Notes under the pieces: generated by a model | The model's database searches: none | Seen by the model: the letters and a program-made list of their open reading frames with translations, nothing else | What the model was told of the DNA's origin: nothing | Made by a program: the position numbers and the translations under genes | In this document: one piece after another, positions 8,319-16,220 of the stretch | Layout: each line of letters opens with the position of its first letter | Numbering within the stretch: the first letter of the stretch is position 1 | Source: DATARH01 sp050246595 | GTDB taxonomy: Bacteria; Pseudomonadota; Alphaproteobacteria; ATCC43930; CGMCC-115725 | NCBI GenBank assembly: GCA_050246595.1 | Contig: JBFWVT010000006.1 | Location: 66,839 to 130,838, forward strand | Length of the DNA stretch: 64,000 nt | Reading direction: 5' to 3'

Positions 8319-9785
8319 CAGACCGGGTTCGCCGCCGTCGAGAGCGGGGGAAGCGAACGGCGCGGCGCGGGCCGGGCGTCGCGGCAGGGTGATGCATACC
8401 GCCGTGCCGCGTCCGGGGCTGCTGTCGATCGCCAGCGTCCCGCGATGCGCCTCGACAAGGCCTTTGGCGATCGGCAGACCAAGGCCGGTGCCGCCATAGG
8501 TTCGCGCCGTCACGGAACTCGCCTGGTTGAACGGTTGCAGGGCGCGGGCGGTTTCGTCCGGGTTCATGCCGATCCCGTAATCCTTCACCTCGATCGCGAC
8601 CGCCCCGTCCGGGGCCTCGCGGGCGCAGATCTCGACCCGACCGCCCTCGTGCGAGAACTTTATCGCGTTCGACAGCAGGTTGAGCAGGATCTGCTTGAGG
8701 GCGCGTTCGTCGCCGATCAGCAGCAGATCGCCGTCGGGCAGTTCGGCGACGAGGTCCAGCTTGCGGGCCTGCGTCCGTTCCCGGACGAGGCGCACGGCCT
8801 CCTCGACGAGCCGGCGCACCCTGACCGCCTCGTGCGCCAACTGGAGCATCCCGGCCTCGATCTTCGACATATCGAGCACGTCGTTGATGATCGACAGCAA
8901 CAGCAGCCCGCTGGCGTGTATGTCCCTGATATATTCGAGCTGCCGCGGATCGGTTATCGGACCCAGCAGCCCGTGCGCGATCGCCTCCGAAAAGCCGATA
9001 ATCGCGTTGAGCGGCGTCCGCAGCTCGTGGCTCATATTGGCAAGAAAATCGCTCTTGGCGCGGTTCGCCAGCTCGGCTTGCAGCCGGGCGCGCTCCATTT
9101 CCGCTTCGGCTCGCTTGTGCGCGGTAATGTCCGAATAAAGCGTCACGACCGCCCCGCCGGGCATCGCGCGGCGGCAGATCTGCAAAACCGAGCCGTTCGC
9201 GGTCATGCGTTCGAAGACGGTCGGGACGCCGCGATAAAACGCGTCGAAGCGCTCCCTGGCTTCGCGCTCCGGATCGGCGACCGGACCGAAATCGCCGCGC
9301 CGCGCCTGGTGCAGCAGGACATCGTGCAGCGTTGCGTTTTCCAGCGGGCCGGGAAATTTCACCAGCGAGGCGAGACGGGCGTTCCAGGCGACCAGCCGCC
9401 CGTCCCGGTCGAAAACGCTGAGCCCCTCCCCCATGTTTTCGAGCGTGCTCTGCAACAGCGCCTTTTGTGCCTCGAGCTGTTGCTCGTTGCGGCGAAGCTT
9501 GGCGACGGTACGCTTCTGCCGGCGCAGAAAGACCAGCATCAGACAGCCGAAACCCGCCGTGGTAACGGCCAGGACAAGATCGCCCCAGGGGTTCGGCGGG
9601 ACCCGAAAGCCGCTTGCCCCCCAGGCGATCAGCAACAGCGCGAAGGCGATCCCCGCCCCCATCCGCCACAGCAACGGCCAACCCCCCCGCACCTCGTCGG
9701 CGACTGTCGCATCGGGACGGGCCGAGAGAGGGGCTGTGCGTGCGAAGGCCGCCCAGGACGGCCATCCGCCCACCCGAAACAGCAT
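8274..9785 (-). CDS. membrane sensor histidine kinase with PAS domain
   Basis: A 503-residue kinase. Two membrane helices lie near residues 42-60 and 68-86. A PAS-7-like domain follows at about 110-215 (NMGEGLSVFDRDGRLVAWN), then a coiled linker. The H-box is FLANMSHELRTPLN with phospho-accepting His253. The N-box LLNLLSNAIKFS, the G1 box DYGIGMNPDE and the G2 box GGTGLGLPIAKGLVEAH form the ATPase domain. There is no receiver domain and no adjacent response regulator gene. The closest receiver is the phosphorylation-site-less one at 11082. The C-terminal tail is encoded opposite the MFS end. Confidence 0.92.
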   Translation of the reverse strand: MLFRVGGWPSWAAFARTAPLSARPDATVADEVRGGWPLLWRMGAGIAFALLLIAWGASGFRVPPNPWGDLVLAVTTAGFGCLMLVFLRRQKRTVAKLRRNEQQLEAQKALLQSTLENMGEGLSVFDRDGRLVAWNARLASLVKFPGPLENATLHDVLLHQARRGDFGPVADPEREARERFDAFYRGVPTVFERMTANGSVLQICRRAMPGGAVVTLYSDITAHKRAEAEMERARLQAELANRAKSDFLANMSHELRTPLNAIIGFSEAIAHGLLGPITDPRQLEYIRDIHASGLLLLSIINDVLDMSKIEAGMLQLAHEAVRVRRLVEEAVRLVRERTQARKLDLVAELPDGDLLLIGDERALKQILLNLLSNAIKFSHEGGRVEICAREAPDGAVAIEVKDYGIGMNPDETARALQPFNQASSVTARTYGGTGLGLPIAKGLVEAHRGTLAIDSSPGRGTAVCITLPRRPARAAPFASPALDGGEPGLLPVLPAAQPHERVG

Positions 9786-9967
9786 CGCTTTGATCCTCCC
9801 GTCCCGGCTGTCACCTATGCGGCGTCACGTCTTAATTTTTAGTTTAGAATAATCGACGGTTGAAGCCGGGACGCTCGACGGGCGCGATGTCACGCGGTTC
9901 CGGTTGCCTTCGCCCCGGACACTCGCATATTTCGGGCATCACGCTGTCCCACGGGAGGTCGGAGGCC

Positions 9968-10807
9968 ATGCTGACGATAGACGCGCAGGTGCATGCCTAC
10001 GAACGCGACCGCCCGGCACGTCCCTGGCTCGCCGCGCTGCACGGCCCGGCCGAGATCACCGGCGATCAAATGGTGGCGACGATGGACGCGGTCCGGGTCG
10101 ACGGTGCGGTTCTGGTGTCGGCGTTTACGATGTACGGCTACGACGCGAGCTACGCTCTCGAGGTTTATGCGAGGCATCCGCGGCGGTTCGGGCTGGTCAA
10201 GCCGGTCGATCCGGGCGACCCGGCGGTGGCCGAAACGATCGCCGAATGGGCCGCGACCAGCGGCGCGATCGGGGTCCGGCTGATGCTGAACCGGATGGCG
10301 TCGGACGATCCGGAGGATGCCGGGGCCAACCTTGTGCTGGCTTCCGCCGCTGCGCACGGCATGCCGGTCAATCTGTTGTGCGCGGGACGGCTCGACCAGG
10401 CGGCCGGGCTGGCCAGACGGCACCCGAACACGCGGCTGGTGATCGACCATCTCGGGCTGCGCCAGCCGTTCGAGCCGCCGGCGCCGCCCGAGTGCTGGGC
10501 TGATCTGCCGAGGGTGCTGGCGCTGGCGCAATACGACAATGTCGTGATCAAGATCACCGGCGCCTGCACATTGTCGCATGAGAGCTTTCCGCATCACGAC
10601 ATCTGGGACCCGCTCAGCCGCATTTTTGACGCGTTCGGTCTCGAACGCTGCCTGTGGGGCACCGACTGGACCCGCGCCGTCGCGCTGCTGTCCTATGAAC
10701 AGGGGGTCGAGGCGTTCCGCGTCACCGACCGTCTGTCGGACAGCGACCGCGCCATGCTGATGGGCGAGGCGCTGACCCGCGTCTACAACTGGGCCCCGAA
10801 ACCCTGA
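9968..10807 (+). CDS. amidohydrolase family protein (PF04909 type)
   Basis: A 279-residue TIM-barrel hydrolase or decarboxylase. The N-terminus TIDAQVHAYERDRP holds the first metal-ligand pattern, although it reads QVH rather than HxH. LVIDHLGLRQP supplies a His, and LWGTDWTRAV contains the conserved Asp near the end. The ATG at 9968 follows a good purine-rich site (GGAGG). The substrate is probably a lactone or aromatic acid, by family. It shares architecture and the WGTD motif with the protein at 56398. No operon partner is evident. Confidence 0.82.
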   Translation: MLTIDAQVHAYERDRPARPWLAALHGPAEITGDQMVATMDAVRVDGAVLVSAFTMYGYDASYALEVYARHPRRFGLVKPVDPGDPAVAETIAEWAATSGAIGVRLMLNRMASDDPEDAGANLVLASAAAHGMPVNLLCAGRLDQAAGLARRHPNTRLVIDHLGLRQPFEPPAPPECWADLPRVLALAQYDNVVIKITGACTLSHESFPHHDIWDPLSRIFDAFGLERCLWGTDWTRAVALLSYEQGVEAFRVTDRLSDSDRAMLMGEALTRVYNWAPKP

Positions 10808-11081
10808 GCAACGGTTTCCTCCGGCGCCGCGAGCCGAACGACCGGGTTTTGCGGAGCGCTGCTCCGCAGGTGCGCCTCGCAAGCCAAATCGCATCCCCGT
10901 CGGCTGAAGACCCATGGGACGGCGGTTTGCAAGCCTTTTCGGGCCAGGCTCTCAGGACAAGCCGGCGCGTTGCGAAGGAGGCACGCTGCCGATCCAGCCG
11001 GATCAGGACATTATCATGGCGCGGCCACAGCCATGATCGAAACGGATGCCCCACCGTGCTGTTTTCCTATGCAGAGGCACG

Positions 11082-11489
11082 ATGAGGATGGAGATGAAGA
11101 ACGTTGCGTCGCCCGCGCTGCTGAAGGGGGCTCGGGTCCTGATCGTCGAGGACGAAGTGCTCGTCGCGAACTACCTCGAAGAACTTCTCGGTATGGAGGG
11201 TTGCATCGTGCTTGGCCCGGCGGTGCGGGTGCGCGAGGCGCTGTCGATGATCGAGTGCGAGCGGCCGGAAGTCGCGGTGCTCAACCTGACCCTGCGCGGC
11301 GAGCGGACGACCGCGGTCGCGCGGGCCTTGACCGCCCGGCGGGTGCCGTTTGTGGTCACGACCGGATACGGCGCCGAGTATGTCCCCGACGAGGAGGTGC
11401 TGCAACAGGCGCCGCGTCTGGGCAAACCCTTTCGCTCCCGCCGGCTGTTGCGGATGCTCGCCGACACGCTCGCCGGCGCGGAGCATTAA
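11082..11489 (+). CDS. single-domain receiver with Asn at the phosphorylation site
   Basis: A 135-residue stand-alone receiver domain. The acidic pocket is VLIVEDE (residues 19-25), the Thr is in VVTTGYG near 93, and the conserved Lys is K115 in LGKPF. The strand that normally carries the phospho-accepting Asp reads VAVLNLTLRGE, with Asn68 in its place. The family relative is the small CheY-like receiver often found in rhizobia and Rhodospirillales. An ATG at 11082 with GAGG upstream is preferred over the longer frame from 11046. It probably works by binding, without phosphorylation. Confidence 0.82.
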   Translation: MRMEMKNVASPALLKGARVLIVEDEVLVANYLEELLGMEGCIVLGPAVRVREALSMIECERPEVAVLNLTLRGERTTAVARALTARRVPFVVTTGYGAEYVPDEEVLQQAPRLGKPFRSRRLLRMLADTLAGAEH

Positions 11490-11635
11490 GGAACGAGCGG
11501 CTTTCGCGCTGTCGGATTATTTTACAACCGCTGTTTAACGATCGAGGGTTGCGACAGCCGATCGGCGGGCGTGCCGATCGTCGCGTATGGCGGGCAACAT
11601 CGGCTCCGCATTGAGCCTGATCCCGCTTAGAGAGG

Positions 11636-11663
11636 ATCGGCGGCCCGCGAGCCGCCGATTTTT
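11636..11663 (+). terminator. intrinsic terminator
   Basis: A nine-base-pair stem, atcggcggc paired with gccgccgat, with a six-base loop and followed by a run of five T. It points rightward, about 150 bases after the receiver gene, and ends just before the stop of the convergent oxidoreductase gene. The 146 bases between the receiver stop and the stem hold no convincing gene. Confidence 0.75.
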
Positions 11664-11665
11664 CA

Positions 11666-12868
11666 TCACCACGCCTCGCGGCCCCGCGTCGGGCGCGCCG
11701 TCCCGCCGCCCTCCCGCAACATGCGCTGCTCGGCTTCGTGTTTGTCGAACATCGCCTTCGCGGCGGCCTGGCGCTTGGCGCTGAACTCGGCACGGTTGTC
11801 GCCGCACCATTGGAACGACGCCGCGCGCGGCCGGTTCGCGTTGCTGAAATGCGGCATCACATAACGCGCGTACAGTTCATAAGAGCGCTTGGTCGCTTCG
11901 AAATCGGCCCAGTTGTGCGCCTGCTGCAAAAAGACACCGAACTCGCCCTGCTTGTCCTGTAGCCGTTCGATCAGCGCGATCGCGTCGTCCGGGGTGCCGC
12001 ACACGCCGTAGCGGTTCTCGACAAACCATTCGAGCGGGTCCTCGCCCTTCGGCACGATAAAGCGCGGCTGGTTGTTGTTTAAATACCCGAGATAGCGCTC
12101 GAAGCCCCAGCGCGCGTTGTCGAACGCCTTCTGGCGCGTCTCGGCGATGTGCATCGGGCCAACGAGGCGCAGCCGGTTCGGGTCCATGCCGCGTCCGTGC
12201 TCGGCGGCGACATCGCAGGCGATCTGCCAGTTCGAGGCGAGCGCGTCATAACCGAACGGGTTGGTCGCGGCGACGCAGATCATGCTGAGATCGTATTTGC
12301 CGGCGAGCCGTCCGCCCGATGGGGTCACGGCGCTGACCACTGCCACCTCGGGGTGCGGCTTCGTATACGGCAGCAGATGCAGCCGGGTGCCCTCCATCGT
12401 GTACCAGTCGGTCTTTTCGGTGACGATCTCGCCCTTGAACAGGCGCAGGATCGCGTCCAATGACTCGGCCATCCGGTCGCGCTGCGTCATCGGGTCGATG
12501 CCCATCATGATCGCATCCGAGGCCAGCAGACCGGGACCGGCGCCGAACATGACCCGGCCGCGCGTCATGTGGTCGAGCTGCACGATGCGGTCGGCCACCA
12601 TCATCGGGTGGTGATACGGCAGCGAAATGACGCCGGTGCCGAGCCGGATGTGGCGGGTGCGCTCGGCCGCGAAAGCGATAAATATTTCGGGCGAGGAGAT
12701 GATCTCGTACCCGGCCGAATGGTGCTCGCCGATCCACGCCTCGTGAAACCCGAGCTTGTCGAGATGCACGATCAGATCGAGATCGCGTTCGAGACAGGCG
12801 GTCGGGTTTTCCTCGTTCGGATGAAACGGCGGCAAAAAGATGCCGTGCCGCAGATTGATCTCGCTCAT
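11666..12868 (-). CDS. luciferase-like (LLM class) flavin-dependent oxidoreductase
   Basis: A 400-residue bacterial luciferase-fold enzyme. Typical features are HGIFLPPFHP at the N-terminus, GFHEAWIGEHHSAGYE near residue 40, RLGTGVISLPYHHPMMVADR, LDHMTRGRVMFGAGPG and the CGTPDDAIALIERL segment. These bind reduced FMN or F420. The length and the extra C-terminal region resemble limonene monooxygenase-like members. It stands alone, with a hairpin between its stop and the receiver gene. The substrate is unknown. Confidence 0.88.
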   Translation of the reverse strand: MSEINLRHGIFLPPFHPNEENPTACLERDLDLIVHLDKLGFHEAWIGEHHSAGYEIISSPEIFIAFAAERTRHIRLGTGVISLPYHHPMMVADRIVQLDHMTRGRVMFGAGPGLLASDAIMMGIDPMTQRDRMAESLDAILRLFKGEIVTEKTDWYTMEGTRLHLLPYTKPHPEVAVVSAVTPSGGRLAGKYDLSMICVAATNPFGYDALASNWQIACDVAAEHGRGMDPNRLRLVGPMHIAETRQKAFDNARWGFERYLGYLNNNQPRFIVPKGEDPLEWFVENRYGVCGTPDDAIALIERLQDKQGEFGVFLQQAHNWADFEATKRSYELYARYVMPHFSNANRPRAASFQWCGDNRAEFSAKRQAAAKAMFDKHEAEQRMLREGGGTARPTRGREAW

Positions 12869-12972
12869 CGCAGCCTCGCGTCAGGTTCGCCGCGATCGTA
12901 TAGATTTCAGCGACGCTCCGGAACCTGCCGCGGCGCATGACCGGCAAGACGTGCGCCCGATATGATGCGCGC

Positions 12973-13316
12973 ATGAGCGAGGATCACGAACTGGAGACGC
13001 TGCTTGGTCTTGACGGCTTCGAGTTCCAGTTTGTGCGGGGCTACCGGGTGAAAAATCGCAGCTCGGCGGATCACGGCGACGAGCAGCCGTCCGCATGGGA
13101 TCAGGTACAGCCTGACATTGCATGACCCCGACGGGCGGCGGATTTACGGCATCGATAACGCGCATCGCACCAGCCGGGGCCGGCCGGAATTCGATCACCG
13201 CCACGTCTACGGTTCCTCGCCGTATCGCTCCCTATGTTTATCGGGGACCGATCGAGCTTCTCGAGGATTTCTATCGGGAAGTCGAACGCATCCTGCGGGA
13301 GTCGGGGGTCCTATGA
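12973..13316 (+). pseudogene. TumE-like (DUF6516) toxin gene with two frameshifts
   Basis: Three consecutive frames together read like one DUF6516/TumE protein of about 114 residues. The first part, from ATG 12973 to the A5 run at 13051-13055, ends GYRVK. A +1 shift continues KIAARRITAT, SRPHGIRYSLTLHDPDGRR and GIDNAH up to about 13215. A second +1 shift gives RIAPYVYRGPIELLEDFYREVERILRE to the TGA at 13314-13316. Both shifts look like single extra bases, one in a homopolymer. Either the toxin is inactivated or there are read errors. The family acts as RNA-targeting toxins. Confidence 0.72.
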
Positions 13317-13615
13317 GAACGAAGACCGGAACGTTTCAGCAATTCAAGGAACGCACGCTGGCGATTGCGCGCGGCAAACGGCATCCCGATCCGCACGAAC
13401 CCAGGATATGGGTCGAGCAACCGCTGAGACGATTGCAGGACTACTCGACCGACGATCTTGAAGACGCACGGCGGCGGATTGAGGAAACCGAGGAATGGAT
13501 AAGTCAAACCTCGGAGCGGCGGCCGGGTGCGGGTTGGGATCATGTCAAGGAGCGGTTGCGGTGCGACCGTGAGGCGGTCGAAGCAGAACTCAACCGCCGT
13601 GGTCATTCCGCATAG
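13313..13615 (+). CDS. putative antitoxin partner of the TumE-like gene
   Basis: A 100-residue protein. Its start overlaps the toxin stop as ATGA, so translation would be coupled. The N-terminal pattern FKERTLAIARGK followed by PHEPRIWVEQPL resembles the start of TumA-type antitoxins. I see no helix-turn-helix in the remaining 60 residues, which are charged and probably helical (DDLEDARRRIEETEEW). The call therefore rests mainly on position and the N-terminal pattern. Codon use fits the neighbourhood and the frame is intact although the toxin frame is not. Confidence 0.5.
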   Translation: MRTKTGTFQQFKERTLAIARGKRHPDPHEPRIWVEQPLRRLQDYSTDDLEDARRRIEETEEWISQTSERRPGAGWDHVKERLRCDREAVEAELNRRGHSA

Positions 13616-13652
13616 GTCTGTCCGGTACGGCAGGCACCCGGCCGCCCGGTGC

Positions 13653-14354
13653 TCAGAGGCAATCCACCAGTACCAGCTCGGCCTCGCCGTCGGGCGCCGC
13701 GATGCGCAGGATCGCTTCGTCGCGGATTGCGGCGCCGTCGCGCTCGCCGACCCGGACGCCGTTCACCGAAACCGCGCCTGATGCCGGCACGAGATAGGCG
13801 TGCCGGCCCGGACGCAGCTTGTAGTCGATCTCCTGGCCGGGTCCGAGCCGGGCGCCGAGGACGCGCGCATCGGCGCGGATCGGCAGCGCCTCGGCATCCG
13901 CCGCATCGCCGCTCGCCAGCGCGATCAGACGGCCGCCGCGCTCTTCCTTCGGGAACGGCCGCGTGCCCCAGCTCGGGGTTCCGCCGCGCCGGTCCGGGAT
14001 GATCCAGATTTGGAAGATGCGGGTCGGCTCACGTTCGCGGTTGTACTCGGCGTGCCGGATGCCCGACCCGGCCGACATGACCTGCACATCGCCCTCCTCG
14101 GTGCGGCCCCGGTTGCCGAGACTGTCCTCGTGGCTGATCGCGCCCTGCCGGACATAGGTGATGATCTCCATGTCGGCGTGCGGATGCGGCGGAAAGCCGG
14201 TGCCGGGTGCGATCTCGTCGTCGTTCCAGACCCGCAGCGCGCCCCAGCCCATGCGCTCGGGATCGCGGTATCCGGCGAACGAGAAATGATGCCGCGTGTC
14301 GAGCCAGTCGAGTCTGTCGCCGCCGAGGGTCGCGAAGGGTCTCAGTTCGATCAT
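13653..14354 (-). CDS. pirin family protein
   Basis: A 233-residue bicupin of the pirin/YhaK family. The metal-binding cupin motif is FPPHPHADMEIITYV at residues 54-68, then HEDSLGNRG and SAGSGIRHAEYN. These supply the His/His/His/Glu ligand set of pirins and quercetinases. The ATG at 14354 overlaps the queG stop by four bases. That implies coupling to the queuosine gene, although no functional link is known. The exact function (redox sensing or quercetin dioxygenase-like) cannot be decided. Confidence 0.9.
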   Translation of the reverse strand: MIELRPFATLGGDRLDWLDTRHHFSFAGYRDPERMGWGALRVWNDDEIAPGTGFPPHPHADMEIITYVRQGAISHEDSLGNRGRTEEGDVQVMSAGSGIRHAEYNREREPTRIFQIWIIPDRRGGTPSWGTRPFPKEERGGRLIALASGDAADAEALPIRADARVLGARLGPGQEIDYKLRPGRHAYLVPASGAVSVNGVRVGERDGAAIRDEAILRIAAPDGEAELVLVDCL

Positions 14355-15502
14355 GCCGCCTCCGTCGTTGCGGTTGTTTCGTCGCATTCGGCGCGCACCA
14401 GCGGATCGTGGTCGCGCCGCATGCGCTCCGGGATGCCGGCTCCCGGCGCGAGGCGGCGACAGGCCCAGATCGCGGTCGCGCGCACCAGCGCCGAGGCGTC
14501 GTCGAGACGGGCCTTCGCCGCCGCGACGAGTTCGGGAGTCGGGTCGGGCGCGTTGCCGATCGCGACCAGCACGTTGCGGATAAAGCGGTCGCGGCCGATC
14601 CGCTTGACAGCGGTGCCGGCGAACAGGGTGCGGAACCCCGGATCGTCGAGCCGGGAAAGCTCGGCCAGACGCGGCGCGGTCAGCTCGGCGCGGGGCAGGA
14701 AGGCGGGTTCCTTTGTCGCGCGGGCGAATTTGTTCCAGGGGCAGACCGCGAGACAGTCGTCGCAGCCATAGATGCGGTTGCCGATCAGGGGGCGCAATTC
14801 GCGCGGGATCGGCCCCTGGTGCTCGATCGTCAGATACGAGACGCAGCGCCGCGCATCGAGCCGGTACGGAGCCGGGAAGGCGTCGGTCGGGCAGGAATCG
14901 AGACAGCGCCGGCAGGCGCCGCAATGATCGGTTTCCGGCGGGTCGGGCGGCAGCGCCAGGCTCAGATAGATTTCTCCCAGAAACAGCCAGGAGCCAAAAT
15001 CGCGCGACACGAGGTTGGTGTGCTTGCCCTGCCAGCCGAGCCCGGCCTGTTGCGCCAGCGGCTTTTCCATGACCGGGGCGGTATCGACAAAGACCTTTAA
15101 CTCGCCCGGCCAGCGCGCGACGATCCACCGCGCCAATGATTTGAGGCGCTTTTTGATCGTGTCGTGATAGTCGCGGTTGCGGGCATAGACCGAGATCACG
15201 CCGCGCTCCGGATCATCCGCGCCTGCCAGCGGGTCGGTCTCGGGACCGTAATTGACGCCCAGCGCGACGACCGTGCGCGCCTCCGGCCACAGGGCGCACG
15301 GGTCGCCGCGCCGTGCTTCGGTCTCGGCCAGCCAACCCATGTCGCCGTGATAACCATGCTCGATATATTCGCGCAGATCGGCGCGGGCGGTGTCGGCGAG
15401 ATGCGCCGGCGCGAAACCGACCGCGTCGAAGCCCATGGCCAGCGCCTCGGCGCGGATCGCGTCGCGGATGTGGGCAGCGGACCGAGTCACGACCCGTTCC
15501 AA
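14351..15502 (-). CDS. queG: epoxyqueuosine reductase
   Basis: A 383-residue cobalamin- and iron-sulfur-dependent enzyme that reduces epoxyqueuosine to queuosine in tRNA, the last step of the pathway. The two ferredoxin-like clusters are CGACRRCLDSCP near residue 195 and CDDCLAVCPWN near 248. The conserved DTAPVMEKPLAQQAGLGWQGKHTNL segment forms the B12/substrate site. A HEAT-like C-terminal region follows (FIRNVLVAIGN). It is fourth in the row queA-tgt-queF-queG, 153 bases after queF, with pirin overlapping its end. Confidence 0.96.
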   Translation of the reverse strand: MERVVTRSAAHIRDAIRAEALAMGFDAVGFAPAHLADTARADLREYIEHGYHGDMGWLAETEARRGDPCALWPEARTVVALGVNYGPETDPLAGADDPERGVISVYARNRDYHDTIKKRLKSLARWIVARWPGELKVFVDTAPVMEKPLAQQAGLGWQGKHTNLVSRDFGSWLFLGEIYLSLALPPDPPETDHCGACRRCLDSCPTDAFPAPYRLDARRCVSYLTIEHQGPIPRELRPLIGNRIYGCDDCLAVCPWNKFARATKEPAFLPRAELTAPRLAELSRLDDPGFRTLFAGTAVKRIGRDRFIRNVLVAIGNAPDPTPELVAAAKARLDDASALVRATAIWACRRLAPGAGIPERMRRDHDPLVRAECDETTATTEAA

Positions 15503-15576
15503 TACCGTCGTCCCGAAGGCCGGGACCTACTTGGCAGCAGCCGGGATGTTGGCGGCGTGGACCCCGGCTTTCGCCA

Positions 15577-15630
15577 GGGTGACGAAAAGGGCTGGGGTGA
15601 CGAAAAGGGCTGGGGTGACGAAAGGGGCCG
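15577..15630. repeat. three tandem copies of an 18-base unit
   Basis: The unit gggtgacgaaaagggctg occurs at 15577-15594 and 15595-15612, with a diverged copy at 15613-15630. A further degraded copy may begin at 15631. It fills the queF-queG gap on the minus-strand transcript. The sequence just left of it (ccccggctttcgccagggtgacg) resembles one arm of the palindrome at 16114. It may have grown from that element by slippage. Confidence 0.85.
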
Positions 15631-15655
15631 GGGCGACGGGAGCGGCATTCAGACC

Positions 15656-16102
15656 TCACCCCCGGCCGCGATAGGGGGCGACCCCCGGTTCCGGCAGGAA
15701 CAGACCGGCGGGCGGCTCGCCGGTCTGGTAGAACACATCGATCGGGATGCCGCCGCGCGGATACCAGTACCCGGCGATGCGCAGCCAGCGCGGTTCCACC
15801 GCGGCGACGAGCCGGCGCGCGATGCCGACCGTGCAGTCCTCGTGAAATGCGCCGTGATTGCGGAACGAGCCGAGAAACAGCTTTAGCGATTTGCTTTCGA
15901 GAATGACCGCATCGGGGACGTAATCGATCACGAGATGCGCGAAATCGGGCTGTCCGGTGATCGGACACAGCGAGGTGAATTCCGGCGCCGTAAACCGGAT
16001 GGCGTAGAGGTGGCCGGGATGCGGGTTTGGCACGGTATCGAGGACGGCCTCGTCGGGCGAGGCAGGCAGCGGCGCCGGACGGCCGAGGATGGGGGTACTC
16101 AT
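15656..16102 (-). CDS. queF: preQ0 reductase
   Basis: A 148-residue NADPH-dependent 7-cyano-7-deazaguanine reductase that makes preQ1. The T-fold core shows FTSLCPITGQPDF, with the nucleophilic Cys and the catalytic Asp seven residues later. SLKLFLGSFRNHGAFHED follows, the family signature with substrate Glu/His. It is the short unimodular type. MSTPIL at 16102 is taken as start; upstream in-frame codons are part of a palindromic repeat. It lies between tgt and queG and is probably in the same transcript. Confidence 0.95.
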   Translation of the reverse strand: MSTPILGRPAPLPASPDEAVLDTVPNPHPGHLYAIRFTAPEFTSLCPITGQPDFAHLVIDYVPDAVILESKSLKLFLGSFRNHGAFHEDCTVGIARRLVAAVEPRWLRIAGYWYPRGGIPIDVFYQTGEPPAGLFLPEPGVAPYRGRG

Positions 16103-16113
16103 CATCGCTCCAG

Positions 16114-16195
16114 CGCAATCCCGGCGAAAGCCGGGATCCACTTCTCCACCAACTCGTCTGTAGGTGAGTGGATCCCGGCTTTCGCCGGGATTGCG
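16114..16195. repeat. perfect 29-base inverted repeat between tgt and queF
   Basis: Bases 16114-16142 and 16167-16195 are exact inverted copies, separated by 24 bases. Each arm also contains its own small hairpin, cccggc-gaaa-gccggg, a stem closed by a GNRA-type tetraloop. On the transcribed strand the element ends only about a dozen bases before the queF start. It could be a dispersed palindrome, an attenuator, or an RNA stabiliser between tgt and queF. Confidence 0.9.
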
Positions 16196-16220
16196 AGTGG
16201 GGTTAGGGAATAGAGCGCCC

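Noticed and set aside
10850..10868. A terminator after the first amidohydrolase gene.
   Set aside because: The perfect hairpin gcggagc-gct-gctccgc has T residues only on its upstream side, so it lacks the required 3' T-run.
13653..15128. A 491-codon frame that would fuse an N-terminal extension to pirin.
   Set aside because: The extra part is an out-of-frame reading of queG; pirin begins normally at 14354.
16103..16220. A preQ1 riboswitch in front of queF.
   Set aside because: I see no preQ1 aptamer pattern; the region is a simple perfect inverted repeat.
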